A stretch of DNA of 44,592 bases from Pleurocapsaceae cyanobacterium CSU_1_1 (GCA_012034765.1 JAAUOU010000025.1:1-44592), one strand, 5' to 3'. Counted from the first letter of the stretch, positions 27,729 to 38,088 are shown. The notes: generated by a model from the sequence alone, not told the origin. Made by a program: numbers and translations.

Positions 27729-29167
27729 ATGAATAATGGAACACAAGTTGGAAACTTGCTTCCAAGACCTTTAAGAACAGTCTTTAAATCGTTCTCCTCT
27801 GCATGGTTTCTGTGTATTCCTTTGGCAGCAGTAATTGTCGTAGTTTGGAATACAGCAGCTACAGCTCAAGGATTAGAAGCGCCTAAAAGTTTAGAAGAAT
27901 TAACAGTTGTTGTAAATACAATATTTATCTTAACTAGCGCGATTCTAGTAATCTTTATGAATGCTGGATTTGCGATGGTAGAAGCAGGATTTTGTCGCCA
28001 AAAAAATGCGGTAAATATTCTTGCTAAAAATTTAATTGTTTTTGCTGTGGCAACTTTAGCTTATTGGGCGATTGGTTATGCTCTGATGTATGGTGAGGGG
28101 AATCCTTTTATTGGCTTACAAGGTTTCTTTTTAATGGCAATCCTGCCCCCTATGGAAATGACGCTTATCCCGCAGCAGTACCTGAATCGGTTTCCTTTTT
28201 ATTCCAAGTTGCTTTTGCGGCAACCGCAGCAACAATTGTCTCTGGGGCAGTAGCAGAAAGAATCCATTTTGGTGCTTTCCTAATTTTCAGCACCTTACTA
28301 GTAGCTGTTTCCTACGCTGTTACTGGACACTGGGTTTGGGATGGCGGCTGGTTAGCTGAAATGGGCTTTAGAGACTTTGCTGGTTCGTCAGTAGTCCACT
28401 CCGTTGGCGGGTGGGCAGCTTTGGTTGGTGCAGCTATGCTAGGTCCTAGGCTGGGTAAATACCAAAATGGTAGAATTAATGCTATTCCTGGTCATAACAT
28501 GGGTTTTGCCACTTTAGGATGTTTGATTTTGTGGATTGGCTGGTTTGGTTTCAACCCTGGTTCAGAGCTGGCAGCGACAGCTAACGTTCCCTATATTGCG
28601 CTGACGACTAATTTAGCAGGAGCAGCAGGTGGAGCGGCATCTACTGTAACATCCTGGCTTAAAGATGGTAAGCCTGACTTATCCATGATCATCAACGGTA
28701 TTCTAGCTGGTTTAGTTGGTATTACTGCTGGTTGTGCAGATGTTAGCTATTTGTCCGCCATAATTATCGGCTTAATTGCTGGTGTGATTGTAGTTTTTTC
28801 TGTTGGTTTCTTTGACAGTATTAAAATTGATGATCCTGTCGGTGCAACTTCTGTCCACTTGGTATGTGGTATTTGGGGAACTTTAGCAGTAGGTATCTTT
28901 AGTACTAATCCAGAACATAATATAGTTACTCAGCTAATTGGTGTTCTTGCTATTGCTGCATTTACTATAACTTTTAGTGCAATTGTCTGGGGTATTCTCA
29001 AATTTACTATTGGGATCAGAGTAGACGAAGACGATGAAAGAAAGGGTTTAGATATCAGCGAACACGGTATGGAAGCATACAGTGGCTTTGTTAAGGAGGC
29101 TGATGTATTGTCTGGTGGTGCAGGCGTTCATACTAGAATGGGTTCAGTTGAAACTTCTGAATTCTAA
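27729..29167 (+). CDS. amt: Ammonium transporter (frameshifted)
   Basis: An Amt/Rh family trimeric ammonium channel of about 479 aa. It has an N-terminal signal-like helix ending near TAATAQG and then the helices [22 protein letters not shown] (residues 77-98). After the break come [20 protein letters not shown], with the first pore His, [10 protein letters not shown], and [21 protein letters not shown], with the second pore His. The frame is lost near 28133: one more A would give [22 protein letters not shown]. The region between the two frames is open in the second frame throughout. The break is most likely a sequencing error. Confidence 0.93.
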
Positions 29168-29212
29168 TCCCGATTAATCTGGACATTTAGATATTAGAGA
29201 CGATTTAGTACT

Positions 29213-29259
29213 GGCGATCGCAACTATCAATAATATTAAGATAGCGATCGCCTTTTTTT
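29213..29259 (+). terminator. amt terminator built from two HIP1 sites
   Basis: The arms GGCGATCGC (29213-29221) and GCGATCGCC (29244-29252) are perfectly complementary, with an additional TATC/GATA pairing inside, and seven T follow. Each arm contains a complete HIP1 octamer, GCGATCGC. The position between the convergent amt and midA genes suits a terminator for amt. Confidence 0.85.
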
Positions 29260-29278
29260 GCTCGTAATCAAACCTAAA

Positions 29279-30479
29279 TTAATAATCAGGTACGGCAAAA
29301 CCTTTAAGAGAATCTGATTGGGTTAAATTTTTGACTTGGATTAGCACCCCATATCCCCCTAAGCCAGTCGGCTCGATTAACTGATGCAAAGCATCGCGAC
29401 GTTTGAATATTTCAGGAAGGCTAAATTTACCACTGGATAATTCGTTAAGGCGATCGCCCAAACCTAAAGCCATTAAAAACAGTCCCTGTTGGGTAAAGCC
29501 GATCTGATGGAGATTATAAAGCTCACCATAAAGCTCTAGGGCAGTAAAGTTAACGTGAGCCGTAATATCCTGATACCCCAAATTGGCATAAGGATTGTTA
29601 TGACGACGGTGTTGATAGTAGCATTGTAGAGTACCCTGATGGCGCGAGGGACGGTAATATTTCTCGGCGCTATAGCCATAGTCGATAGTTAATATATATC
29701 CCCGCTTTAGCTTGCTGGCAACGGTTTCCAGCCAATCCAACGCTTGCAGATTAACTTCCGTGCGATAGCCTTGGGGATATTGCTGCTGCGATAAGTCTAC
29801 ACCTATGCGTTCAAAGTACTGGGTTAGGTTTTCGCTGGAAATATCATCGATAATTTCGGTTAATTTATGATCTCGAATACTCAGATATACTTCTTTTAGC
29901 TGCTGCCCTTCTTTTTGCACCAAATGCACGGGAAAGGCATCAACTAGCTCATTCGAAAAAAAACAGCCTTCAATACTTTCAGGATTAATGTCAGACCAAC
30001 TCTGCCATTTTAGGTCAACCGTTCCCTGCCTTCCGCGGTCAAAATTAAGCCAAGATTTAAGTCGTTCTTGCTGCTGTTTAACTAAGTTTGGCGATCGCTC
30101 AATAATAATATATTGCAAAGCCTCTAAAAAAGACTGGTGAGCGTTACTTTGAAAGTAATTTAAAAGATCTTGTGCTAGTTCGCCATTTCCTGCCCCCATT
30201 TCCACTAAATAAAAAGGATTTGGACAGCCTAGAATATGCCACATTTGTTGAAGCTGCACTCCTAACAATTGACCAAAATCTTGACCCAGAGAAGAAGCAG
30301 TAAAAAAAATCTCCCTGAGAACCAATACTTACTTTCGTCGTATAGTAGCCATACTGCTGATGATATAAAGCTAAAGCCATATACTGAGCAAAAGTAATTT
30401 GCTGGGACGGGGCGCTGTGAATTTGGGCTAGCAGAATCTCCTGTAACCTTTGAGAATTAGAAAATTCTGACAAACTCAT
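29279..30479 (-). CDS. MidA-family SAM methyltransferase (COG1565/DUF185, frameshifted)
   Basis: A class I methyltransferase of the MidA/NDUFAF7 family, about 399 aa after repair. The first frame (from 30479) gives ITFAQYMALALYHQQYGYYT and IGSQGDFF. The second gives FFTASSLGQDFGQLLGVQLQ, the SAM motif LVEMGAGNGELAQDLL, SNELVDAFPVHLVQ and the GYILTIDYGYSAEKYYRPSR motif. The break is at the A run 30302-30309 (minus-strand T run): eight bases where seven would be in frame. This is an insertion, unlike most other breaks in the window. The mitochondrial homologue methylates an Arg of a complex I subunit. The cyanobacterial target, possibly an NDH-1 subunit, is inference. Confidence 0.88.
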
Positions 30480-30691
30480 AATTAAATCTGCGCCGACTTG
30501 AGACTATCTATTTATATTATCCGTCTAAGAGGACTATTCTCAAGGTGTCACATTAATACTCGGATATAACCTTAGTTATTGTAAGCTGTGGGGGAATTTA
30601 ATTACTCCAGACCAAGATTATGCCCTAGTTTCTACTGAGATTCTCAATTATAAGATATGGTGTAAATCGATTTTAATAATCCGTAATGTGA

Positions 30692-32524
30692 ATGAGTGGT
30701 TTGAAAAACAAGATTAAAGCAGTGACCGCGGAAGGCGGTCAAGCGCAAGCCCTGCCTTCGCAAGGCAGGGAACGCTTGACCTTAGTCGATATTCTCCAGA
30801 TACGGGCTATGGAGCAGCCTCATCAGACAATATATAATTTTCTGTTGGATGGAGAAACAGAGTCGGTTAGTCTCACTTACGGACAGCTTGAGCAAAAAGC
30901 ACAGGCGATCGCTGCACATCTACAGTCTGTATGTTCCCCTCAAGATCGGGTTTTATTATTATTTCCTGCGGGGCTAGATTACATCGCTGCTTTTTTTGGC
31001 TGCCTTTATGCTGGGGTGATAGCTATTCCTGCTTATCCTCCTCGCCCCAATCGCTCTTTAAACCGCATCCACAATATTTTAGATAACGCTCAGACTGATA
31101 TTGCTTTAACTGACAGCGAGACTCTGCAAAGCTTAGAGCGTCAATTAGCAAGCACCACAGAATTACAGAATTTACGCTGGATTACTATAGATTCAATTGA
31201 TGAAAATATAGCTTCACAATGGCAAAAACCTTCCCTTGCCACCGAAGATATTGCTTTTCTCCAATACACCTCTGGTTCAACAGCAGAACCTAAAGGAGTC
31301 AAGATTGCCTATCAAAACTTACTCCACAACCTAGAAGCAATTCATACCTGCTTTCGTCATTCGCCCCAAAGCAAAGGGGTAATTTGGCTACCTCCTTATC
31401 ATGATATGGGTTTAATTGGTGGGGTACTCCAGCCGTTATTTGGCGATTTTCCCGTAACTCTTATGTCACCTTTGATGTTTTTGCAAAATCCTCTACGCTG
31501 GCTCAAGGCGATCGCCAGCAATGGAGCAACCACCAGCGGAGGACCAAATTTTGCCTACGATCTCTGCGTGCGTAAATTTAAGCCAGAACAGATGCGAGGG
31601 TTGGATCTAAGTACTTGGCAAGTAGCATTTAACGGCGCAGAACCAATTAACCATGAGACTTTAACTAAGTTTGCTGAAACTTTTGCTCCCTACGGATTTA
31701 ACTATGATGCTTTCTACCCTTGTTATGGCATGGCAGAGGCAACCCTAATTATTTCTGGGGGTTCTAAAAATTCAGCTATTGTGACCAAAACAGTTCAGGG
31801 TAAAGCTTTAGAGCAAAATAAAATTGTGCTTGCCGACATTAGCGAAACACATCCCCACACATTAGTTAGCTGCGGTCAAAGTTTACCAGATCAACAATTG
31901 GCGATCGCTAATCCTGAAACCTTGACTACTTGCCCAGCAGGAGAAGTTGGTGAAATTTGGGTGTCTGGGGCTAGTATTGCTCAAGGATATTGGCGACAAC
32001 CAGAAATTACCACAGCCACTTTTGGTGCTTACCTCAAGGATACAGGCGCAGGACCTTATTTAAGAACGGGAGACTTAGGCTTTATCGATCACGGAGAGCT
32101 ATTTTTTACTGGTCGTTTAAAAGACATGATTGTAATAAAAGGACGCAATCATTATCCCCAAGATATTGAGAAAACGGTAGAAGAAGCTAGTGTTTGGATT
32201 AGACCTAGCTGCGTTGCCAGCTTCTCCGTGGAGTTAGAAGGGGAAGAAAAGTTAATAATCTTAGCTGAAGTAGAACGAAAATACTGGAGTAGTAATCGGA
32301 CTAAAATTAAATCCAACGGTAAGACTACTTCGGAAGAAATCATGACAGTCAAGCAGCTTACTCAATTAATTCGCCGAGAAATAGCCAAAAATCATGATAT
32401 TCAGGTACATACCACCTTCTTACTTAAGCCAGGCAGTTTACCCAAAACCTCTAGTGGTAAAATTCAGCGTCATGCCTGCCGTGCAGATTTTCTCGACCAG
32501 GCGATAGAAGGTTTACCTCTATAA
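30692..32524 (+). CDS. Fatty acyl-AMP ligase (FAAL)
   Basis: A 610-aa adenylate-forming enzyme that activates fatty acids as acyl-AMP. The P-loop is YTSGSTAEPKGVK. The acyl-AMP motifs are PPYHDMGLIGG, YGMAEATLIISGG and RTGDLGFIDHGELFFTGRLKD. PAYPPRPNRSLNRI and the hinge KDMIVIKGRNHYPQDIE are FAAL hallmarks. It has no ACP, polyketide or peptide synthetase module attached, and none is encoded next to it, so acyl transfer would use a partner elsewhere. Codons about 12-30 lie on a nested palindromic repeat, annotated separately, whose translation (TAEGGQAQALPSQGRERL) is unlike the family. The downstream neighbour is acs in the same direction, 217 nt away. Confidence 0.9.
   Translation: MSGLKNKIKAVTAEGGQAQALPSQGRERLTLVDILQIRAMEQPHQTIYNFLLDGETESVSLTYGQLEQKAQAIAAHLQSVCSPQDRVLLLFPAGLDYIAAFFGCLYAGVIAIPAYPPRPNRSLNRIHNILDNAQTDIALTDSETLQSLERQLASTTELQNLRWITIDSIDENIASQWQKPSLATEDIAFLQYTSGSTAEPKGVKIAYQNLLHNLEAIHTCFRHSPQSKGVIWLPPYHDMGLIGGVLQPLFGDFPVTLMSPLMFLQNPLRWLKAIASNGATTSGGPNFAYDLCVRKFKPEQMRGLDLSTWQVAFNGAEPINHETLTKFAETFAPYGFNYDAFYPCYGMAEATLIISGGSKNSAIVTKTVQGKALEQNKIVLADISETHPHTLVSCGQSLPDQQLAIANPETLTTCPAGEVGEIWVSGASIAQGYWRQPEITTATFGAYLKDTGAGPYLRTGDLGFIDHGELFFTGRLKDMIVIKGRNHYPQDIEKTVEEASVWIRPSCVASFSVELEGEEKLIILAEVERKYWSSNRTKIKSNGKTTSEEIMTVKQLTQLIRREIAKNHDIQVHTTFLLKPGSLPKTSSGKIQRHACRADFLDQAIEGLPL
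30724..30781. repeat. Nested palindromic repeat inside the FAAL coding region
   Basis: Three hairpins overlap: GACCGC / GCGGTC (30724-30740), GGTCAAGCG / CGCTTGACC (arms 30737-30745 and 30773-30781) and, inside the latter, CCCTGCCTT / AAGGCAGGG (arms 30750-30758 and 30762-30770, loop CGC). All arms are perfect. It is GC-rich against an AT-rich background, so it looks like an inserted mobile palindrome that kept the reading frame. Confidence 0.85.
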
Positions 32525-32563
32525 AGCAAAGCTTGGTGTTATATCATCAGGAGATGCTAATTA

Positions 32564-32595
32564 GGGACTTGGGGACTTGGGAACTTGGGGAAGAG
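32564..32595. repeat. Short tandem repeat, 8-nt unit
   Basis: Four consecutive 8-nt units, GGGACTTG, GGGACTTG, GGAACTTG and GGGAAGAG, lie in the FAAL-acs gap. This is an STRR-like repeat of the kind scattered in cyanobacterial intergenic DNA. Confidence 0.7.
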
Positions 32596-32741
32596 TTAAT
32601 CCTCATTAGTCAGAAATATAGCTGTAATAAATAATTAACGAAATATTGCTCAACTTGCCCAACTTTGTAAATATTAAAATTAATTTGGCAAAATCGACGT
32701 TACAAATAACTGTAGAACAAGCCTGATGGTTAAAAATAATT

Positions 32742-34706
32742 ATGTCAGAAAGCAATATAGAATCAATTCTGCAAGAAAAAAGAGTATTTAACCCCCCCCA
32801 GGAGTTTGCCGATCATGCCGCGGTCAGAAGTATGGCAGAGTATCAAAAACTCTACGATCTAGCAGCGCAAGACCCTGCTGGCTTTTGGGCAAAATTGGCG
32901 GAAAGAGAGCTTCATTGGTTCAAAAGATGGGGGAAAACCCTAGATTGGCAACCACCTTTTGCTAAATGGTTTGTCAACGGCAAAATCAATATCTCCTATA
33001 ACTGTCTCGATCGACATTTAACTACCCAGCGCCGAGATAAACCTGCCTTAATTTGGGAGGGAGAGCCTGGAGATTCGAGAACTCTAACCTATGCCCAACT
33101 GCATCAGGAAGTATGTCAGATGGCAAATGCAATCAAGCAATTAGGAGTAAAAAAAGGCGATCGCGTGGGCATATATATGCCGATGATTCCCGAAGCAGCG
33201 ATCGCGATGCTTGCCTGTGCCAGAATAGGTGCTGCTCACAGTGTCGTGTTTGGCGGTTTTAGTGCCGAAGCTTTGAAATCTCGTCTTCAGGATGCAGAAG
33301 CCAAGTTAGTTATTACTGCCGACGGTGGCTGGCGCAAAGATAAGATCGTCCCCCTCAAAGATGCCGTAGATCGAGCGATCGCCCTTGATGTTCCCACTGT
33401 GCAAAATGTTCTAGTCGTGCAGCGTACCCAGCAAGAAGTGACGATGCAGCCAGGGAGAGATCATTGGTGGCATGAGCTTAAGGCAGGAGTTAGTAGTAAT
33501 TGTCCTGCCGAACAGATGGACAGCGAAGATCTTTTGTTTATTCTCTACACCAGTGGTACTACTGGTAAACCAAAAGGAGTAGTCCACACCACAGGAGGAT
33601 ACAATCTTTATACCCACATGACCTTTAAGTGGACATTTGATATCAAAGAAAATGATGTCTATTGGTGTACTGCTGATGTGGGCTGGATTACAGGACATAG
33701 TTATATTGTTTACGGTCCTTTGTCCAATGGTGCAACTACCCTCATGTATGAAGGCGCGCCCCGTCCCTCTAATCCTGGCTGCTTTTGGGATGTGGTAGAA
33801 AAATATAAGGTGACCATTTTTTATACTGCGCCTACGGCCATTCGAGCTTTTATCAAAATGGGCGATGAACACCCCAATCGTCGCGATCTATCATCTCTGC
33901 GTCTGCTGGGTACAGTAGGTGAACCTATTAATCCCGAAGCCTGGATCTGGTATCATCGGGTCATTGGTGGGGAACGCTGTCCGATTGTGGATACCTGGTG
34001 GCAAACTGAGACAGGAGGCTTTATGCTGACTCCCTTACCAGGAGCAACTCCCACTAAACCTGGGTCAGCAACTCTACCTTTCCCTGGGATTGTGGCAGAT
34101 GTGGTAGACCTTGGCGGTAATCCTGTCGGGGAAAATCAAGGAGGGTACTTAGTAATCAAACATCCTTGGCCTAGTATGATGCGGACTGTCTATAAAGACG
34201 ACGATCGCTTTCGGCGCACCTATTGGGAACATATCCCCCCTAAAGATGGTAAATATCTCTACTTTGCAGGAGATGGCGCGCGTAAAGACGAAGATGGCTA
34301 TTTCTGGGTCATGGGTCGAGTTGATGATGTGATGAATATCTCAGGTCACCGTCTAGGTACGATGGAAGTTGAATCAGCCTTGGTATCCCATCCTGCGGTG
34401 GCAGAAGCAGCAGTAGTATCTCGTCCCGACGAACTCAAAGGGGAGGATGTCTATGCTTTTGTAATTCTCAATGGAACTTATACTTCTAGTGATGAATTGA
34501 AGCAAGAATTAAAGCAACATGTAGTTCAAGAGATCGGCGCGATCGCTCGTCCAGGCGAAATTCGCTTTACTGATGCTCTGCCTAAAACTCGTTCGGGTAA
34601 GATTATTCGCCGTTTCTTGCGTAACCTAGCAGCAGGAGAAGAGCTAGTGGGAGACGTTTCCACCATGGAAGACCTGAGCGTCCTCGACCAATTGCGTCAA
34701 GGCTAA
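32742..34706 (+). CDS. acs: Acetyl-CoA synthetase
   Basis: A 654-aa AMP-forming enzyme converting acetate, ATP and CoA to acetyl-CoA. It has SYNCLDRHL near residue 85, the P-loop [14 protein letters not shown] (about residues 269-282), [18 protein letters not shown], the hinge region [20 protein letters not shown], and [11 protein letters not shown] with the catalytic Lys that is regulated by acetylation in other bacteria. Length and motifs are complete. The start at 32742 has no strong Shine-Dalgarno. It may follow the acyl-AMP ligase in one transcript, although the 217-nt gap with tandem repeats makes a separate promoter likely. Confidence 0.96.
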   Translation: MSESNIESILQEKRVFNPPQEFADHAAVRSMAEYQKLYDLAAQDPAGFWAKLAERELHWFKRWGKTLDWQPPFAKWFVNGKINISYNCLDRHLTTQRRDKPALIWEGEPGDSRTLTYAQLHQEVCQMANAIKQLGVKKGDRVGIYMPMIPEAAIAMLACARIGAAHSVVFGGFSAEALKSRLQDAEAKLVITADGGWRKDKIVPLKDAVDRAIALDVPTVQNVLVVQRTQQEVTMQPGRDHWWHELKAGVSSNCPAEQMDSEDLLFILYTSGTTGKPKGVVHTTGGYNLYTHMTFKWTFDIKENDVYWCTADVGWITGHSYIVYGPLSNGATTLMYEGAPRPSNPGCFWDVVEKYKVTIFYTAPTAIRAFIKMGDEHPNRRDLSSLRLLGTVGEPINPEAWIWYHRVIGGERCPIVDTWWQTETGGFMLTPLPGATPTKPGSATLPFPGIVADVVDLGGNPVGENQGGYLVIKHPWPSMMRTVYKDDDRFRRTYWEHIPPKDGKYLYFAGDGARKDEDGYFWVMGRVDDVMNISGHRLGTMEVESALVSHPAVAEAAVVSRPDELKGEDVYAFVILNGTYTSSDELKQELKQHVVQEIGAIARPGEIRFTDALPKTRSGKIIRRFLRNLAAGEELVGDVSTMEDLSVLDQLRQG

Positions 34707-34771
34707 TTAATGAGCAATTGTGATCAAGAAAGCTATTAGTTCTTAAATAAATCAACCTAATTACTGGTAGC

Positions 34772-34797
34772 ATGGGTCTGGCGATCGCCAGACCCAT
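34772..34797. terminator. 26-bp perfect palindrome centred on HIP1, 3' of acs
   Basis: The 13-nt arms begin ATGGGTCTGGCG and the centre is GCGATCGC. The dyad is perfect over 26 bp, 65 nt after the acs stop and before the convergent dnaJ gene. No T run follows on the plus strand, so termination would be weak. It may instead protect mRNA 3' ends or be a HIP1-cored DNA site. Confidence 0.6.
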
Positions 34798-34939
34798 TAA
34801 TTATTTCCTGTCGTTGGATTTGATCTGACAAACAACGTTAGCGAACTACCTGTGGAGTCGATAAGCAAGCTAAAATACAAACAGAATATAAGTTGAGCAA
34901 GGCACTCTCCCCTAACGCAAATTGACTGTCATGCTGGAA

Positions 34940-35907
34940 TTACAGCTTAATATTATCGAGCTTTTGTCGTGGATTAAAGTTACTAGCCTGTCGCAGTTTT
35001 TGATAATATTCTTGTTCAACTTCGTTAATATCTTTAGGAGTCACTATCTTTAAGGTCAGCATTAAATCGGTACGCTGCATACTTGGTTTCCACCAGCCTT
35101 TACCTTTGAGCCTTAAAGATTGTCCTGAGTCTACACCTGGCGGAATTTTCATCGCTACCTTGCCGTCGGGAGTTGGCACCTGAATTTCTGCACCTAACAC
35201 TGCTTCTTCGGGAGTTATCGGTATTTCAGCAACTAGATTATCCCCTTGAAATTTAAAAAAAGGATGAGGCTGTAGTTCAATATTGAGATATAAATCTCCC
35301 CTTTGTCCAGAAAGAGAACTAGATGGACCTTTACCTTTAATTTTTAAACGGCTTCCTGATTTAGCACCAGAGGGAATCCGCACCTTCACTGTCTCATTAC
35401 CCAAGACAAACTGTTTCTCTGTACCGTTAAAAGCTTCCGAGAAAGAGAGTGCAATTGACCCCTCACTATCTGGAGGAGGCATATTGTTACCATAGCTAGT
35501 GCTAGCGCTGTTAGCAGAAGATCGATAGCTTCGCGTGCACGTGCTACACCACGACCTAACATTTCGTTGATAAAATCTTCAAAATTGCCATATTGACCAA
35601 AATCAAAATCGCCAAAATCTACACTGACTCCAGGATTGGTTGACGACCTTGAGGACGTACCTGATTGTCCCATTTGTGACCAATATTGACCGTATTGATC
35701 GTATTTGCGACGTTTGTCGGGGTCTGATAATACTTCTTGTGCCTCGTTAACTTCCTTAAAACGAGCTTCCGCATTCTTGTCTCCCGAATTGAGGTCAGGA
35801 TGATATTTGCGGGCTAATTTGCGATAAGCTTGCTTAATTTCGTCAGAACTGGCATTTTTGTTAATACCTAGTACCTGGTAGTAATCTTTAAAGTCGTTAA
35901 CAGCCAT
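34940..35907 (-). CDS. DnaJ/CbpA-type Hsp40 co-chaperone (frameshifted)
   Basis: A type II J-domain protein of about 322 aa. The J domain is at residues 8-70 ([20 protein letters not shown], then RKYHPDLN with the HPD motif). A Gly/Ser/Phe-rich linker follows ([20 protein letters not shown]). The C-terminal substrate-binding domains are in another frame: ISLTFSEAF-like [54 protein letters not shown] and [17 protein letters not shown]. The frame break lies between about 35500 and 35560. Adding one base near 35540 joins the linker to [15 protein letters not shown]. There is no zinc-finger domain. It stimulates DnaK. Probably a sequencing error rather than a real break. Confidence 0.88.
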
Positions 35908-36237
35908 AGGCTTGAATTGATCTTTTCAACTAAGAATTTGTGTTCTTAACCTAGAATAACTACAAATTCTTTTTTTTTGGCACTTTTTTATTTTAGCTAT
36001 GGTCAGCAAGATCTTGTTCGTAATTATGTTGATTTAGTAACCTGAGTTGGGCTAGTTACATTTATACTCTTGGCTATTTCTGATCCTATTAACCGCAAAA
36101 AACAGTCATCGTCACACCTTAGTTTTAAGGTAGTGTAACGATGACTTTTCTTAAGCAAGGCAATGTGACTTTGGACTTTAAAAATTAAACTGACTTTGGC
36201 GATCGCCAAGAGTGAACATTGCCTAATCGCCTAAATT
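35908..36237. other. Spacer between dnaJ start and the ChaB-domain gene
   Basis: 330 nt without a gene. It holds the dnaJ promoter region (with a run of nine T near 35969-35979) and the terminator hairpin of the upstream minus-strand gene at 36097-36146. Confidence 0.5.
36097..36146 (-). terminator. Intrinsic terminator of the ChaB-domain gene
   Basis: Arms AGTCATCGT and ACGATGACT at 36104-36112 and 36138-36146 extend inward (ACAC-CTTA against TAAGG-TAGTGT) with a small bulge and a loop of about four bases. On the minus strand the hairpin is followed by G and six T. It lies about 90 nt after the stop of the 255-aa gene. Confidence 0.85.
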
Positions 36238-37005
36238 TTAGGCACTTATTTTTTCTTTCGACCATACACCTTGGTCGTCTTCGTCGTATTTGTCTTTAAT
36301 GGTTGCCCAAGCTTGATGTTCTGCTTTGGTTTCGTCGTTGGTTTCCGCCAAAACCGTATTGTAGCTAGCGATAAAGTCTTGCTGTGCTGCTTCTGATAAA
36401 TGAGAACGAATTTCAGGAGATAGATCCGCTGCATCCTCACACTTACCAAGACAAGGACGAGGCAGGATCGAATCGTTAATATGAATCTCCTCACCGCCAG
36501 CACTTTCAATCAAGAGCTGATATTCCCCAGACTTATCAGCAGGGACTTCTGCCATCAATAAAAATTCCCCAGCTTGAACACGGGTTTCGTAAACTGCTGC
36601 CTTTTCTTTGGGCATCCCTAGAGTAGCTAAAGCCGAAGCCAATCCTGCCCCAGCACTACCAGCGATCGCCCCAGTAGCTGCCCCTAATAAGACTGCGGTG
36701 ATTGGACCTGCCGCTACTACAGAACCGATGAAGGGAATAAATAGCACCCCTATACCAGTAAAAAGACTAAGCAGAGAACCAAACAAAGAGCCAAAAACTG
36801 CTCCTGTCCGTAAACCACCGAGAATTACATCTTTTTTAGAAATGAAGCCTGCAATCCGAGTTTCAGATTGAAAATTTTGACCCATCAAGGAAATATGGTC
36901 TTGGGCTACACCGCGATCGATGAGCCGACGAACCACATTATCTACCTGCTTTTCTTCTTTGAATACAGCAGTAATCGTCCGTTCTGCTTGATATGTTTCT
37001 GTCAT
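36238..37005 (-). CDS. Glycine-zipper membrane protein with C-terminal ChaB domain
   Basis: A 255-aa protein in three parts. Residues 1-55 form a small alpha/beta domain ([29 protein letters not shown]) like those in general-stress proteins that bind membranes. Residues 60-130 are Gly/Ala-rich and hydrophobic, with glycine-zipper spacing ([35 protein letters not shown]). Residues 190-250 match ChaB, once called a cation transport regulator ([20 protein letters not shown], then [19 protein letters not shown]). Two Cys in CLGKC (about residues 187-191) precede ChaB. The function is unknown. Stress-related membrane association is inference, supported by the dps neighbour 187 nt upstream on the same strand. 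Confidence 0.8.
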   Translation of the reverse strand: MTETYQAERTITAVFKEEKQVDNVVRRLIDRGVAQDHISLMGQNFQSETRIAGFISKKDVILGGLRTGAVFGSLFGSLLSLFTGIGVLFIPFIGSVVAAGPITAVLLGAATGAIAGSAGAGLASALATLGMPKEKAAVYETRVQAGEFLLMAEVPADKSGEYQLLIESAGGEEIHINDSILPRPCLGKCEDAADLSPEIRSHLSEAAQQDFIASYNTVLAETNDETKAEHQAWATIKDKYDEDDQGVWSKEKISA

Positions 37006-37192
37006 ATTACTAAAAATTTTATGTGACTATTTTTATGGTGGAAATCAAAAAAATGGAGTAAAAATAAGCTTAATTTACCAAGTTTAAGTCTTATTTCCAC
37101 TCACAAGCCGACTGCAAGAATACTTTTACTCTGCATTGGGCGAGAAACTTCTTACTAAAATGCACCTTATAAATCGTGCAAGAAATTTATTC

Positions 37193-37732
37193 TTATGCAT
37201 TGACTGCTGGTTTAGTTTCTGTACCAGTGCGCTCGCCATCGCCTTTTAAATTTTCTCCTTCAATAAAGGAACGTAGCATCCAAGCCATTTCTTCATGCTG
37301 TTCCATCAAGCCCGTTAGAAAGTCCGCAGTACCTTCATCATGGTAATTTTCACCGCACTTATCAATGTCTTCTCTAAAGTTACGGATAATTTGTTCGTGA
37401 TCCTGTACCAGACGACTAACCATTTCATTAGCAGGTGGCAAATCGTTGGCATGTTCTTTAATCGAACTATACTGAATAAATCCTGCTGCTGTACCCAGAG
37501 GATAACCACCCAAAGCGCGCACTCTCTCTGCTGTCGCGTCTATATTGATGGTTAAAGTATTATAATGTTCTTCCCAAAGGGTATGTAGAGTACGGAATTG
37601 AGGCCCAACTACATCCCAATGATACTTTTTGGTTTTGATGAGCAATAGGTATTGATCTGCTAGATCTTTATTTAACAACTCAATAACGCCATGACGTTGT
37701 TCTTCGGTTAGTCCAATATTTGGCTGTGGCAT
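37193..37732 (-). CDS. dps: Dps family ferritin-like DNA-protection protein
   Basis: A 179-aa Dps-type miniferritin that oxidises and stores iron and protects DNA. Helix A begins GVIELLNKDLADQYLLLIKTKKYHWDVVGP, with the inter-subunit ferroxidase His (H42). HTLWEEHYNTLTINIDATAERVRALGG supplies the second His and the Asp/Glu ligands (residues 49-75). The C-terminal helix GLMEQHEEMAWMLRSFIE is followed by a hydrophilic tail of about 20 residues. It is monocistronic and divergent from the HxlR regulator. Confidence 0.93.
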   Translation of the reverse strand: MPQPNIGLTEEQRHGVIELLNKDLADQYLLLIKTKKYHWDVVGPQFRTLHTLWEEHYNTLTINIDATAERVRALGGYPLGTAAGFIQYSSIKEHANDLPPANEMVSRLVQDHEQIIRNFREDIDKCGENYHDEGTADFLTGLMEQHEEMAWMLRSFIEGENLKGDGERTGTETKPAVNA

Positions 37733-38088
37733 AAAACTTTTGGTTGTGTAGTTACATCTTTATTAAACCAACCAGCCAAGCGATCGCACATCTATTGTAG
37801 GAAAGAAACTTATAATTAAAAGTCTGACTAAAGATGTATATATATCTAAAGACAAAAAATTAATACTAAGTACTACATACTATATTTTTTGCAACAGGGC
37901 TTGACTCAAATATATCTAGTTTCTGATTTTTGATTACTTGAGTTTATAAACTTAATTACTGGAAAATCAATCCTCAAATCTCAGTATTCTGGGAAAAAGT
38001 GTGTATCTAAGTAATAAAGGCACTGGATTTGTGGTAATGATGCTTCAAAGAAACGATCAGAACTGATTTGTGGTGTCCTGAAGTTGTT
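37733..38088. other. Divergent dps-hxlR spacer
   Basis: 356 nt with promoters for both genes expected. It contains one HIP1 site near 37778 and strongly AT-rich DNA, including alternating TA around 37835-37850. A TTGACT at about 37911 could be a -35 element, but I see no matching -10. No obvious HxlR operator palindrome was found. Confidence 0.4.

Noticed and set aside
33411-33872. 153-codon minus-strand open frame
   Set aside because: It is antisense to the conserved acs coding sequence and has no family-like motif.
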